Shown piece by piece: positions 1-8,751 of a stretch of DNA of 16,296 nucleotides. The notes below the pieces were generated by a model. The model was not told where the DNA came from and did not search any database. It worked only from the letters and a program-made list of their open reading frames with translations. Positions within the stretch are counted from its first letter, which is position 1. Every line of letters begins with the position of its first letter. Source of the DNA: Verrucomicrobiales bacterium (lineage in GTDB: Bacteria > Verrucomicrobiota > Verrucomicrobiia > Verrucomicrobiales > V1-33); assembly GCA_028293305.1 (NCBI GenBank), contig JAQGPD010000513.1, forward strand, positions 1-16,296, given 5' to 3'. The translations under genes and the position numbers were made by a program.

Positions 1-380
1 ACAACCCGGCGCTGCGCCCAGTCGCCTTCATCGGCGTATTCCACTTCATCCACGGTTTCGCCGAGAGCATTCACGAGGCGGATCAATTCACCGCCATTCC
101 CCAGACTGGAGGCGATGCCCCAGCCGGTGGAGGTGACATTGGCCGTGCCGGGATAGGCGGCCAAAAACGCGGTGCGGTCCGCGGGGATGGCCATGTAGCC
201 GCGACCGGGCACCAGCGTGCCGGCGGGGAAAAGATAGTTCACGCCTTTCGTGAAACTCCATCCGGTCAAATCCACCGAGGCGTCGCCATAGTTATAAACC
301 TCCAGAAATTCCTGCGCGGTGCCGGCGGCTCCGGGCGGATTATACATGATCTCGCTGATGGCCAGGGTATTCAGGAAAGC
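1..380 (-). other. Lamin-tail-like domain of the giant protein (partial)
   Basis: Residues starting AISEIMYNPPG and continuing through EFLEVYNYGDASVDLTGWSF, PAGTLVPGRGYMAI and GGELIRLVNAFGETVDEVEY match the pattern of lamin-tail domains in exported bacterial proteins. These are often attached to nucleases or CotH-like proteins. The domain is near its end at the window edge. Confidence 0.7.
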
Positions 381-3300
381 GGACACGTTCAGCGTGACCG
401 TGGTGACCGCGGAAACCGCCGTGCCGTCGCTGGCGCGATAACTGAAAGTGACGCTGCCCGTGAATCCCGCGACAGGCGTGTAAGTGAAGGAGCCATCGCT
501 GTTGAATAGCAAATTTCCGGAAGCGGGCGGGGCGAAGAGCGCGGCGGTCAGCGATCCGTTTTCAGCGTCGCTGTCATTCCGCAGCACCCCGTTGGCGGCG
601 TTCACCTGCAGCGCGGTGTCCAGCCTGACTCCAAAAAGATCCGCCACGGCGGCGGGGGCGTCGTTCACGGCACTAACCGTCAGGGTCACGATAGTCGGAG
701 CGGATAGGCGGACACCGTCGGAAACCCGATAGGAAAACGCATCCGTGCCATTGAAATTGGTTTGCGGCGTAAAGAGGAAGGAGCCGTCGGGATTCAGCGC
801 CAGCGTTCCATTCTGCGGGCTGGAGGCCAATTGCGCCGTGAGGGGCTGGCCTTCGGGGTCGCTGTCATTGGCCAGGACACCGGTGGCTGCGGAAGGATTC
901 AGCGGCTGATCCTCATTGATCGTGTAGGCGTCCGCGACGGGGACCGGCACGGCGTTCAGGGAAACCGTGACGGTGGCGGCATTGGACTGCCCGATCCCGT
1001 CCGAGGCCCGGTAGGTGAAGGTGAAAACGCCTCCCGCGGCGGCGGTCAGGGTGAAGGAGCCATCCGGATTCAGAGTGAGCGAGGCACCCGCCGGCGGCGT
1101 GACGACCGCGGCGGTTAGCGTGGTCCCGGTGTCGGCGTCGGTGTCATTGGCCAGCACACCCTGGGCGGCGGCCACGGTGAAGGGCGTGCCGGGATCGCCG
1201 GCGTAGCTGTTGTTCACGGCGACCGGCAGATCATTCACGGACGAAACGTTCAAAGTCACCAAAGCGGGCGCGGAGGAACGGGCATCGCGGGCTTGATAGG
1301 TGAAAGTATCCTGACCATTGAAATTCGCCTCGGGTTGATAGGAGAACGAGCCGTCCGTATTCAAAGTCAGGGTGCCGTGCGCGGGCGGCGTGGCGACGAT
1401 GGCGGTGAAGGCATCCGACTCCGCGTCGCTGTCATTGGCCAGCACACCGGCGGCGGCATTGACGTTGAGAACGGTGTCCTCCACGGCGGCGTAAGTGTCC
1501 GCAGCGGCGGTGGGCGGCACATTGGGTCCGTCAATCACTGTCAGGCTGACCGTCACCGCGGCGGAGGTGCGGTTGGTCGGATCCTTGGCCCGGTAGGTGA
1601 AGGAATCGGCTCCCAAATAGTTGGTGGCGGGAGTATAGGTGAAGGTGCCGTTGGCATTCAGCGCCAAGGTGCCGTGCGCGGGCAAGGTGACCGCCTCGGC
1701 GGTGAGCAGGGCGGTTTCGCCGGGGTCGGGATCGGAGTCATTGGCCAGCAAACCGGCCGCGATGGCGCGGTTCACGCGGAGACGCAGGTCGAAGGAGAGG
1801 TCGCTGGAGGTGGCGGCGTTTTGATGGACCTCGGCGGCGATGAGATTGGAACCGGACCGCAGGACGGAGGCCGGAAGATTGAAGGTCTGGGTGGAGTTTT
1901 CCGTGGAGCCGATGTTGGGGATGTAGTCCCAGGCCAACTCCGGCAGGGTCGCGGCATCCGGCAAATTGGAGGTGCGGAGTCCGGCGGCGCCATTCAGATA
2001 GACGGCGGCGGCGTCATCATAAAGCACCGTCAGCTCGACGCCCGTGATGTTATAAAAATCCGCCACTTCCACCATGCGGCGGAAATAGGCGGTGGCGAAT
2101 TTGTCGGAGGCTCCGGAATCGAAGGCCGGGTCCGGGTTGTCGGCAATGGTGGTGGCTTCATCGCCGTCGCCGTAGCCCAGTTCCGCCGGACCGGTTTTCC
2201 ATGCGGCGCTTTCGGTGTAGGCCTCGGTTCTCCATAGCGTATTCAAATTCCGATCGGCGAGAATGATAGAGTCATAATAATGCCAATCGGCGGATTTGTA
2301 AGGAAGCACTTCCTCCGTGACGGTTCCACCTGTCAGGGCGGTCACGGTCAATGCGGTGTTTTTCACAGCAGTGAAGGAATCGGCCACGGCGGAGGGAGCG
2401 TCCGGGACGTTGATCACATTGAGCGTGGCGGTGACGAAAGGCGAGGCCGCGGTGCCGTCGTTGGCGCGGTAGCTGAAGCTGTCGGCGCCGGCGAATCCCG
2501 CGTTCGGCGTGTAGGTGAATCCACCGTTGGCGTTCAATATCAACACTCCGGAGACCGGAGCCACCCCCACTTCGGCGGTCAGGACGGCGCCTTCCGCATC
2601 CGCGTCATTGGCCAGGACGCCGAGCGCGGCGGAGACAGTGAGGGGAGCATCCTGACCGGTGCTGTAGGGTCCGTCCGCCACGGCGACGGGGGGATCGTTC
2701 ACTGGAGTGATAGTGATAGTGACGGTGGCGGGAGCGGATTGTCCTGACCCATCCACGGCACGATAGGTGAAGGTGTCAGTTCCGTTATAGTTTGCAACAG
2801 GTGTATATAAAAACGTGCCGTCGGAATTGACAGTGACGGTTCCGTGGGAGGGGTTAGCGACCTTCACGGCGGTGACTGGAGGCACGCCGCCGGTGTCATT
2901 GGAAAGCAGGGAGACATTCGCGGCGGCAGTGATGACCACGTCGTCGAAGAAGCCCTCGAAACTTTCCGCCGCGTTGCCAAGGAAGCCGGCGGAGCCCGCG
3001 CTGCCGTAGCCGCCGAGCGAAAGGGTGTGGGTGCCGGCGGCGAGGGCGATATTGAAGCTGCTCTGACCCCAACCGGTGTCCTGCGCTCCGCCGCCATTGC
3101 CATTTCCTGTGAGGAAAGCGACGGCGGGATGGGTGCCGGGGCTGGTGATATTGCCATAGGCGGTGCCATCCACATCGCAGATCAATTCCTGATATTCCCC
3201 GTTGTCATAATCCTGGCCGGAAATCAGGCGCTGGCGGAAGCTGACGTTCACGGTCCCGGCGGTGGCGAGGGTGAAGCTGCGGCGCCAGGCTCCGGAAACT

Positions 3301-4217
3301 TGTTGGGACGCGGCACCGACCCCGACGTTTCCTAGCTGCACGCTCAGGCCGCCGCCGCCATTGAATCCACCGGTGGCGGTGTGGCTTTGCGCGGAATAGG
3401 CGGGGTTCGCGGTGCCGAAAAATGCGTCGTCCACCCCGGCAAATCCAAAGGTCGCCGCGGAGGCGACGGGCGTCATGATCAGGTCAATCCCCGCATCCGA
3501 ACTCGTGGCGGAGTTTTGATGGAGCTCGATGGAAATCACATTCTGCCCCGCGACGAGTGTGCCCGTGAGATCCACGGGGATGGTGGTGTAGGCGCCTTCG
3601 TCCCCGGCATTTCCTCCGTTGGTGGCATCCACTTCCACCGCTTGGGCGAGTGGATAGTTCAGCCGCGCCTTTTCGACGCCGTTCACATAGATAATGGCCC
3701 CGTCATCCGCCAGCACCGAAAATTCCCAGGTGGGGTGGGCAGCCTGTCCCGCGCTCATGGTGAACACGTTACGCATCAAGTAAGTATTGACGGTGTTCGT
3801 CCCTCCGGGCACCACGCCGGTGAGGGTGGAGGCGACGGCGGTGAAGTTCGCATGGCTGATGTCCCCGCCTTTGACCGGAAATGTCCCCGCCCGCCAGCCG
3901 GGAACGGTGGAGGTGGCGGTGTCATAAGCGATTGATTTCCAACTCCTTGCCGCCCCATCCGGGGGATAGGTGTTGGTCCCGCCGGCCGCGCTGGTGGCCA
4001 GATCGATGATTTGCCAGGCATTTGGCAGGGTGAAGGAAACCGCCCCGCCGCCGCCCTCGAAGTCCGCATTCAGCAACCCGACGGCGACGCTGCCCGCCGG
4101 AACATCCTCGGGCGTGGTGAAGGCGTCATTCACGGCCACGGGCACCGCGACGGCCGTCGCCATATGGCAAAAGAACAGGGCCAACACCGGGCCGGATTTG
4201 GGAAAAGGGATATACAT
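1..4217 (-). CDS. Giant secreted cadherin-like repeat protein with lamin-tail domain, partial (3' end outside window)
   Basis: The minus frame stays open from ATG 4217 to the left edge, giving 1405 codons with no stop. The N-terminus (MYIPFPKSGPVLALFFCHM, then ATAVA) looks like a signal peptide, so export is expected. Next come seven cadherin/VCBS-like repeats of about 95 residues, recognisable by GVLANDxD, a DGSFTYTP-type strand and FTYRAxDG; the acidic residues in NDxD are of the kind that bind calcium. Repeats 1 and 3 are interrupted by jelly-roll-like domains (listed separately). From about 380 down to 1 a lamin-tail-like domain begins (AISEIMYNPPG, then QEFLEVYN, DLTGWSF). The family is typical of adhesive or surface proteins of Verrucomicrobiota; substrate and partner are unknown. 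No Shine-Dalgarno is visible before 4217. An internal ATG at 4163 is possible but would lose the signal peptide. The missing C-terminus could carry more domains or a sorting signal. The open frame is certain; the function is inferred. Confidence 0.9.
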   Translation of the reverse strand, partial: MYIPFPKSGPVLALFFCHMATAVAVPVAVNDAFTTPEDVPAGSVAVGLLNADFEGGGGAVSFTLPNAWQIIDLATSAAGGTNTYPPDGAARSWKSIAYDTATSTVPGWRAGTFPVKGGDISHANFTAVASTLTGVVPGGTNTVNTYLMRNVFTMSAGQAAHPTWEFSVLADDGAIIYVNGVEKARLNYPLAQAVEVDATNGGNAGDEGAYTTIPVDLTGTLVAGQNVISIELHQNSATSSDAGIDLIMTPVASAATFGFAGVDDAFFGTANPAYSAQSHTATGGFNGGGGLSVQLGNVGVGAASQQVSGAWRRSFTLATAGTVNVSFRQRLISGQDYDNGEYQELICDVDGTAYGNITSPGTHPAVAFLTGNGNGGGAQDTGWGQSSFNIALAAGTHTLSLGGYGSAGSAGFLGNAAESFEGFFDDVVITAAANVSLLSNDTGGVPPVTAVKVANPSHGTVTVNSDGTFLYTPVANYNGTDTFTYRAVDGSGQSAPATVTITITPVNDPPVAVADGPYSTGQDAPLTVSAALGVLANDADAEGAVLTAEVGVAPVSGVLILNANGGFTYTPNAGFAGADSFSYRANDGTAASPFVTATLNVINVPDAPSAVADSFTAVKNTALTVTALTGGTVTEEVLPYKSADWHYYDSIILADRNLNTLWRTEAYTESAAWKTGPAELGYGDGDEATTIADNPDPAFDSGASDKFATAYFRRMVEVADFYNITGVELTVLYDDAAAVYLNGAAGLRTSNLPDAATLPELAWDYIPNIGSTENSTQTFNLPASVLRSGSNLIAAEVHQNAATSSDLSFDLRLRVNRAIAAGLLANDSDPDPGETALLTAEAVTLPAHGTLALNANGTFTYTPATNYLGADSFTYRAKDPTNRTSAAVTVSLTVIDGPNVPPTAAADTYAAVEDTVLNVNAAAGVLANDSDAESDAFTAIVATPPAHGTLTLNTDGSFSYQPEANFNGQDTFTYQARDARSSAPALVTLNVSSVNDLPVAVNNSYAGDPGTPFTVAAAQGVLANDTDADTGTTLTAAVVTPPAGASLTLNPDGSFTLTAAAGGVFTFTYRASDGIGQSNAATVTVSLNAVPVPVADAYTINEDQPLNPSAATGVLANDSDPEGQPLTAQLASSPQNGTLALNPDGSFLFTPQTNFNGTDAFSYRVSDGVRLSAPTIVTLTVSAVNDAPAAVADLFGVRLDTALQVNAANGVLRNDSDAENGSLTAALFAPPASGNLLFNSDGSFTYTPVAGFTGSVTFSYRASDGTAVSAVTTVTLNVSAFLNTLAISEIMYNPPGAAGTAQEFLEVYNYGDASVDLTGWSFTKGVNYLFPAGTLVPGRGYMAIPADRTAFLAAYPGTANVTSTGWGIASSLGNGGELIRLVNALGETVDEVEYADEGDWAQRRV
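385..2935 (-). repeat. Coding tandem array of cadherin/VCBS-like repeats
   Basis: Seven repeat units are read on the minus strand. Approximate extents are: R1 C-terminal half 2706-2935 (its N-terminal half is near 4075-4150), R2 2412-2705, R3 1530-1765 plus 2335-2411, R4 1245-1530, R5 958-1243, R6 676-957 and R7 385-675. Each carries a ND-D motif, a DG-F-YTP strand and a Y-A-DG strand. R5 is the most divergent, with FTLTAAAGG replacing the usual TYTPxxNFxG. At DNA level the codons for the LAND motif recur almost unchanged near 875, 1145, 1435, 1738 and 2606. Confidence 0.85.
1765..2335 (-). other. Domain insertion in repeat 3 of the giant protein (GYGDG/VHQ module)
   Basis: About 190 residues sit between ALTVTAL and AGLLANDSDPD of repeat 3. 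The module has the full motif series: WKTGPAELGYGDGDEATT, then YFRRMVEV, LYDDAAAVYLNG and AEVHQNAATSSDLSFDL. It is a relative of the first module in the repeat 1 insertion. It lies just before the LANDSD motif, the same structural place as the other insertion. Confidence 0.65.
2925..4070 (-). other. Domain insertion in repeat 1 of the giant protein (two jelly-roll-like modules)
   Basis: About 380 residues separate the opening strand of repeat 1 (VNDAFTTPEDVP) from its remainder (LLSNDTGG onward). The first module contains LADDGAIIYVNG and IELHQNSATSSD, the hallmark motifs of a module common in verrucomicrobial exported proteins. The second has SFTLATAGTVNVSFRQ, GWGQSSFNIALAAGTHTLSL and FFDDVVI, resembling carbohydrate-binding-like beta sandwiches. 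Boundaries are approximate. A sugar-binding role is inference only. Confidence 0.6.
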
Positions 4218-4555
4218 TGATCAAAAGTTGGTCAGGGGTCCTCAAACGGAAATGAAACCAAAGACTTCCGCCTCTGTCTCTAAAAATTCACACGTTTTCT
4301 CTCGACACGGCGGTAGGGAATTGCCTCATCCCGGGATCGGTCCCGCCCCGCGCCCTGGAAACCTTCCCGATTCCAGGTTTCCCGCAAAACAGCCGCTCCT
4401 TTCATTCGACCGGTCAAAATCTTCAAATATACAGGCGCCAAATCGGAAAAAAGCGCATTTTGGAGGCAGGAGGCTTATTGCCTTTTTAACCAATCCAACC
4501 TAAAAGCTTCCAAACCCGCGCAATTTCCCCAGCCCGCGCCGATTATAGTCCCCTT
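4218..4555. promoter_or_regulatory. Divergent intergenic region with two hairpins
   Basis: These 338 bases separate the divergent giant-protein gene and the zinc-ribbon gene and hold no convincing ORF. Two adjacent inverted repeats are visible. CGGGA/TCCCG occupies 4332-4345 with a 4-base loop. An 8-base stem, GGAAACCT/AGGTTTCC, occupies 4357-4382 with a 10-base loop. They could be operators or 5' leader structures; neither is followed by a clean T-run. Confidence 0.45.
4544..4549 (+). promoter_or_regulatory. Candidate -10 element (TATAGT) of the zinc-ribbon gene
   Basis: TATAGT ends six bases before ATG 4556 and there is no Shine-Dalgarno between them. If it is the -10 box, transcription would start at or next to the A of the ATG, meaning a leaderless mRNA. 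The -35 region (near 4521-4527) is weak. Confidence 0.4.
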
Positions 4556-5839
4556 ATGTCCGAGCCGGATCAACTCATCATCACGTGCGCCGCCTGCGGT
4601 GGACGCCTGCGCACCCCCCGCTCCTCCATCGGCTCCAGCGTCGGCTGCCCCAGCTGTGACGCGATCATATCCGTCCGCGATCCCGCCGCCCACACCCCCG
4701 TTCCCATGATCGTGGATCCCCGGCGCCGCATGGGACCCAGCTCCAGGGAAACGTCCCCGGTCAACGAGTTCAAGGAACGCCTCCGCAGCACCAGCGAGGC
4801 CACCTTCGCCGTGGATCCGGATAATCCGGTCATGAAACGCCGGGACCACCGCCGCGCGAAACACGGCGGCACCCTCACGGATTGGGACGCGAAACCCCGC
4901 GTCCGGCAAAAACATGGGCGCCGCCGCCACCTCGTCCCCATTCTCAGCATCCTCGCCGGCATCGCGGTCATCACCTTCGCCGCCATCTTTTGGGCCCGGC
5001 TCAATGGCAACGCCACCTCCACGGACACGGCCAACACCGTCAAAAACCAAGCGCCGGTCCCCCTGGAACTCCAAGCCACCGGCGATTTCCGCAGCCAGGT
5101 CTGGGACGTCGTCCGCCGCTTTTGCACGGCCCCGAATCCCGCCGCCCTCATCCCCCTCATCCGCGATCCCGACCGCGTGGGGCCCAAACTCCTGAAATAT
5201 TACACCTCGGAAAACCCCTGGATCCCCCTCTCCCTCACGCTGGACCCCGACCTCTCCGACTTGAAGGTGCACCGCAGCTTCGTGTTGTTCAATCTCCCGC
5301 TCACCGACTACACCACCCGCCCCATCGCCCTTGAGCAGACCCCCGAGGGCTTCCGCGTGGACTGGGAAAGCTTCACCGGCTACTCCGACCTCTCCTGGGC
5401 GGACCTCCGCCGCACCCGCCCCCGCGAACCCGTCGTCCTCCGCGCCGTGCTCCGGCCCTCGGACTACTTCAATCTCGACTTCCCCAATGCGCAAACCCAT
5501 TATTGCTATCAACTCAGCGACCTGAACAGCGACCACACCGTCTACGGATACGTTCTCAAAGGCGGCGACGTGGAACTGCAAATCGCCAAAATCCTCCTCA
5601 ACGAATCCAGTATCCACGCCGTCCTCCGCGTCCGTTACCCCGAAAAAAGCACCAACGACCGGCAACTGGAAATCACGGAAGTTCTCGAAAAAGGCTGGGT
5701 CTTCCGAGAGGACGACTCCCCCGAGACCCAACTGCAAACCGACGATCTCCTCCCGTCCGCGCCCCCCACCCTTCCCGTCCAATCCAGCCCCGGCGAAGTA
5801 AAAACCCGACCCGACGTCCTCCCCCGCATCGGCCCCTGA
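4556..5839 (+). CDS. Zinc-ribbon, single-pass membrane protein of unknown function
   Basis: The protein has 427 residues. Residues 11-34 form a zinc ribbon: CxxC at 11-14 and CxxC at 31-34, sixteen residues apart. A basic, probably disordered linker (residues 42-125, rich in R/K/P) leads to one strongly hydrophobic helix at about 126-147 (LVPILSILAGIAVITFAAIF), preceded by RRR. This implies a cytoplasmic N-terminus and an external C-terminal domain of about 280 residues. That domain contains aromatic-rich strands (NPWIPLSLTL, TPEGFRVDWESFTGYSDLSW, HYCYQL) and an NTF2-like flavour, but I do not recognise a family. The tail is proline-rich. ATG 4556 is chosen because the zinc ribbon starts immediately and a -10-like box lies just upstream. 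It is transcribed away from the giant protein gene and is separated from tex by 441 bases. Confidence 0.85.
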   Translation: MSEPDQLIITCAACGGRLRTPRSSIGSSVGCPSCDAIISVRDPAAHTPVPMIVDPRRRMGPSSRETSPVNEFKERLRSTSEATFAVDPDNPVMKRRDHRRAKHGGTLTDWDAKPRVRQKHGRRRHLVPILSILAGIAVITFAAIFWARLNGNATSTDTANTVKNQAPVPLELQATGDFRSQVWDVVRRFCTAPNPAALIPLIRDPDRVGPKLLKYYTSENPWIPLSLTLDPDLSDLKVHRSFVLFNLPLTDYTTRPIALEQTPEGFRVDWESFTGYSDLSWADLRRTRPREPVVLRAVLRPSDYFNLDFPNAQTHYCYQLSDLNSDHTVYGYVLKGGDVELQIAKILLNESSIHAVLRVRYPEKSTNDRQLEITEVLEKGWVFREDDSPETQLQTDDLLPSAPPTLPVQSSPGEVKTRPDVLPRIGP

Positions 5840-5841
5840 CC

Positions 5842-5871
5842 GCCAGCAGCGCCAGCAGCGCCAGCAGCGCC
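5842..5871. repeat. 9-bp tandem repeat after the zinc-ribbon gene
   Basis: The unit GCCAGCAGC is present three times plus a partial copy (GCC), starting two bases after the TGA stop. Confidence 0.85.
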
Positions 5872-6133
5872 ATCCGTCCCGCCAAGCCCCGGAGCCCCTG
5901 TTCCACGCGCCCGGCCCCCCCGCGCCCATGGCCCTGACCCCTCCCAACCCCGGGCCCTCCCCCCGACGTCATTTCCGCCACCCCGCGCCGGTCCCCGGTC
6001 CCCAAGCCCATTTCCCCACTCCCTCCGGAGCCCCACAACCGACCTCAAAAAGCGTCAACCGAGGAAAGAATTTCTTCCGCCTTTGCACCCCCGCGCCACC
6101 CCTGCTAAAACCGCCCTCCCGGCGCAGGGGATT

Positions 6134-6150
6134 TCAAATTTTAAATTTGA
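6134..6150. repeat. AT-rich palindrome
   Basis: The arms TCAAATTT and AAATTTGA flank a single T, an almost perfect 17-base palindrome 130 bases upstream of tex. It could be a protein-binding site or simple AT-rich sequence. Confidence 0.5.
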
Positions 6151-6218
6151 GATTTGATATTCCCCTACCCATTCCAAGTCTGAGTCAAAGTCTGGCCCCC
6201 CAATCCCCGATCCAGAAT

Positions 6219-6268
6219 TCCAAATTTCCAAATTTCTTAATTTCTTAATTTCTTAATTTCCAAATTTT
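6219..6268. repeat. AT-rich 8-bp tandem repeat upstream of tex
   Basis: AATTTCTT is repeated three times at 6231-6254, flanked on both sides by CCAAATTT-like units. It ends 12 bases before the tex ATG. It may affect promoter curvature or be slippage-prone; no clear -10/-35 pair could be fixed. Confidence 0.7.
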
Positions 6269-6280
6269 CCCCCTCTCCCC

Positions 6281-8671
6281 ATGAACCCCGAATACATCGC
6301 CCGCGTCGCCGCCGAACTCAAACTCCGCCCCGCCCAGGTCGCCGCCACCGCCGAACTCATCGCGGAAGGCGGCACCGTCCCCTTCATCGCCCGATACCGC
6401 AAGGAAGTCACCGGTGAGCTGGACGAAGTCGCCATCACCAACATCCGCGACCGCCTCGTCCAATTGGCCGAACTCGATGCCCGCCGCGCCGCCATTCTCA
6501 AGTCCCTCGAGGAACGGAAACTCCTCACGGATTCCCTGAAAACCGCCCTCGCCAAAGCCGACACCATGGCGCGCCTCGAGGACATCTTCGCCCCCTACCG
6601 CCCCAAACGCCGCACCCGCGCCACCATCGCCAAGGAAAAAGGCCTCGAACCCCTCGCCGAATGGCTCCTCGCCGCCCAGACCGACCCCAGCGCCAATCCG
6701 GCCGCGGAAGCCGCGAAGTTCATCAAGACGGAAGGCGTTGAGGAGGAACTCTTTGTGAAAACCGCCGACGAGGCCCTCGCCGGTGCCCGCGACATCATCT
6801 CGGAGCGCCTCAGCGATGACGCCGCCGTCCGCGCCGCCGTCCGGAAACTTTACGAGGAGGAATCCACCCTCGCCAGCAAGGTCCTCATGGGCAAGGAAAC
6901 CGACGAAGCCGCCGCCAAATTCCGCGATTACTTCGACTGGTCGGAACCCCTGAAAGCCGTCCCCTCCCACCGCCTCCTCGCCATGCGCCGCGGCGAAAAA
7001 GAAGGCTTCCTCATGCTCCGCGTCACCATCCCGGAGGACCGCGGCTTCGAGTCCGCCAAGCGCATCTTCCTCAACGGCCACGGCCCCTCCGCCGACCAAA
7101 TCGCCCTCGCCATCACGGACGGCTGCAAGCGCCTCCTCTTCCCCGGCATGGAAACGGAACTCCGCCTCGCCTCCAAGAAAAAAGCCGACCTCGAAGCCTC
7201 CCGCATTTTCTCGGAAAACCTCCGCGAACTCATGCTCGCCGCCCCGCTCGGCGAAAAACGCACCCTAGCCATCGACCCCGGATTCCGCACCGGCTGCAAG
7301 ACCGTAGTCCTTGATGCTCAAGGAAAACTCCTCCACAACGACGTCATTTACCCCACCGCCGGCTCCCAAACCCAAATGGTGGAAGCCGCCCGCACCGTCC
7401 TCACGCTCATCGAGAAATTCAAAATCGAAGCCGTCGCCATCGGCAACGGCACCGCCGGCCGCGAGACCGAGGCCTTCATCCGCAAACTCAAACTGCCCCC
7501 GGCCATCACCATCGTGATGGTCAACGAGTCCGGCGCCTCCATCTACTCCGCCAGCGAGGCCGCCCGTGAGGAATTCCCGGACCAGGACCTCACCGTCCGT
7601 GGCGCCGTCTCCATCGGCCGACGCCTCATGGACCCTCTCGCGGAGTTGGTGAAAATTGACCCGAAATCCATCGGAGTCGGTCAGTATCAACACGATGTGG
7701 AGCAAAACCTCCTCAAGCACACCCTCGACGACTGCGTCCAGTCCTGCGTGAACGGCGTCGGCGTGGAGTTGAATACCGCCTCGAAGCAGCTCCTCAGCTA
7801 CGTCGCCGGACTCAATAGCGGCATTGCCGAAAACATCGTCGCCTTCCGCCACGCCAACGGCCCCTTCACCTCCCGCGCCGCCCTCAAAAAAGTCCCCCGC
7901 CTTGGCGACAAAGCCTTTGAGCAAGCCGCCGGATTCCTCCGCATCCGCGGCGCTGCCCACCCCCTCGACTCCAGCGCCGTCCACCCCGAGCGATACCCCC
8001 TCGTCGAGAAAATGGCCGCCGACGCCGGCTGCTCCGTGGCCGAACTCATCAAGGACGAGAAAAAACGCGCCTCCCTCAAACTCTCCAACTACGTCACCCC
8101 GGAAGTCGGCCTGCCCACGCTGAATGACATCGTCGCGGAACTCTCCAAACCCGGCCGCGACCCCCGCCAAAAATTCGAAGCCTTCGCCTTTGCCGAAGGC
8201 GTGGAAAAACCCACCGACCTCCAAGTCGGCATGAAGCTCCCCGGCATCATCACCAACGTCGCCGCCTTTGGCGCCTTCTGCGACATCGGCGTCCACCAGG
8301 ACGGCCTCATCCACGTCAGCCAGCTCGCCGACCACTTCATCAAAGACGCCTCCGAAGTCGTCAAAGTCGGCCAATCCGTCCAGGTCACCGTCATGGAAGT
8401 CGACCTCCCCCGGAACCGCATCTCCCTCAGCATGAAGGCCAAACCCGACTTCGAGAAAAAGTCCGGCGGCGGCAACACCCCCGGAGGAGCCCCCCGCCCC
8501 GGCGGCCCCGGCAACAACCAAAACGGCCCCAACCCCGCCGGCCAGCGCCCCGGCCAACGTCCCGGCGGAGGAGGCCAACGCCCTCAATCCGGCAGCGCCA
8601 TCGGCACCGGCATGGGCAACCCCTTCGGCAGCGGCAACGACTGGTTCAGCCAGGCCCAGAAGAAGCGCTAG
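6281..8671 (+). CDS. tex: Tex family RNA-binding transcription accessory protein
   Basis: The protein has 796 residues, close to the usual Tex length plus a longer tail. Tex is a cytoplasmic nucleic-acid-binding protein linked to transcription and RNA quality in many bacteria. Order of parts: N-terminal helical Tex core with FIARYRKEVTGELDE (35-49) and IFAPYRPKRRTRATIAKEKG (102-121); YqgF/RNase H-like domain at about 327-455, starting LAIDPGFRTGCKT; the conserved GVGQYQHDV (465-473); helix-hairpin-helix region about 500-560; S1 RNA-binding domain about 650-719, with GAFCDIGVHQDGLIHVSQ. A low-complexity Gly/Pro/Asn/Gln tail follows (725-796). ATG 6281 starts directly at the conserved MNPEYIARVA; the bases before it are pyrimidine-rich with no Shine-Dalgarno. 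Codons are strongly C-ending, which produces a long antisense open frame. The last ~28 codons recur at 10611-10700 beyond the neighbouring ATPase gene. Confidence 0.97.
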   Translation: MNPEYIARVAAELKLRPAQVAATAELIAEGGTVPFIARYRKEVTGELDEVAITNIRDRLVQLAELDARRAAILKSLEERKLLTDSLKTALAKADTMARLEDIFAPYRPKRRTRATIAKEKGLEPLAEWLLAAQTDPSANPAAEAAKFIKTEGVEEELFVKTADEALAGARDIISERLSDDAAVRAAVRKLYEEESTLASKVLMGKETDEAAAKFRDYFDWSEPLKAVPSHRLLAMRRGEKEGFLMLRVTIPEDRGFESAKRIFLNGHGPSADQIALAITDGCKRLLFPGMETELRLASKKKADLEASRIFSENLRELMLAAPLGEKRTLAIDPGFRTGCKTVVLDAQGKLLHNDVIYPTAGSQTQMVEAARTVLTLIEKFKIEAVAIGNGTAGRETEAFIRKLKLPPAITIVMVNESGASIYSASEAAREEFPDQDLTVRGAVSIGRRLMDPLAELVKIDPKSIGVGQYQHDVEQNLLKHTLDDCVQSCVNGVGVELNTASKQLLSYVAGLNSGIAENIVAFRHANGPFTSRAALKKVPRLGDKAFEQAAGFLRIRGAAHPLDSSAVHPERYPLVEKMAADAGCSVAELIKDEKKRASLKLSNYVTPEVGLPTLNDIVAELSKPGRDPRQKFEAFAFAEGVEKPTDLQVGMKLPGIITNVAAFGAFCDIGVHQDGLIHVSQLADHFIKDASEVVKVGQSVQVTVMEVDLPRNRISLSMKAKPDFEKKSGGGNTPGGAPRPGGPGNNQNGPNPAGQRPGQRPGGGGQRPQSGSAIGTGMGNPFGSGNDWFSQAQKKR
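8589..8671 (+). repeat. Tex tail copy 1 (in the intact gene)
   Basis: The 3' end of tex, coding for SGSAIGTGMGNPFGSGNDWF and then SQAQKKR, is the left member of a direct repeat. Bases 8589-8622 are identical to 10618-10651, and similarity continues to the stop codon. Confidence 0.9.
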
Positions 8672-8751
8672 GCTTTAACTGCGGATGCACGCGGATAAAC
8701 TCGGATGGATGCTCTGGAAACAGCGAGTGATCAAACCCGCCCAACTAAAAT

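Larger units (their letters stand above)
5840..6280. other. Non-coding spacer between the zinc-ribbon gene and tex
   Basis: No supported gene is present. A proline-rich plus-strand ORF here (106 codons) is low-complexity and has no recognisable domain. The left part is C-rich. The right part changes abruptly to AT-rich simple sequence just before tex. No Rho-independent terminator with stem and T-run was found. Confidence 0.6.

Noticed and set aside
1293..2237. 314-codon plus-strand open frame and neighbours in 484-4503
   Set aside because: They lie opposite the giant repeat protein; their Gly/Arg-rich sequence is a shadow of its repeats.
4475..5947. 490-codon minus-strand open frame opposite the zinc-ribbon gene
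   Set aside because: It is Gly/Ala/Asp-rich without domains; the plus strand encodes a zinc ribbon and a clear membrane helix.
5928..6248. 106-codon proline-rich plus-strand open frame before tex
   Set aside because: It is low-complexity sequence that runs into the AT-rich repeat; no domain, signal peptide or start signal.
7265..8587. 440-codon minus-strand open frame opposite tex
   Set aside because: It is a mirror of the C-ending codons of tex, made of Gly/Asp/Val/Phe-rich sequence with no domain; tex itself is certain.
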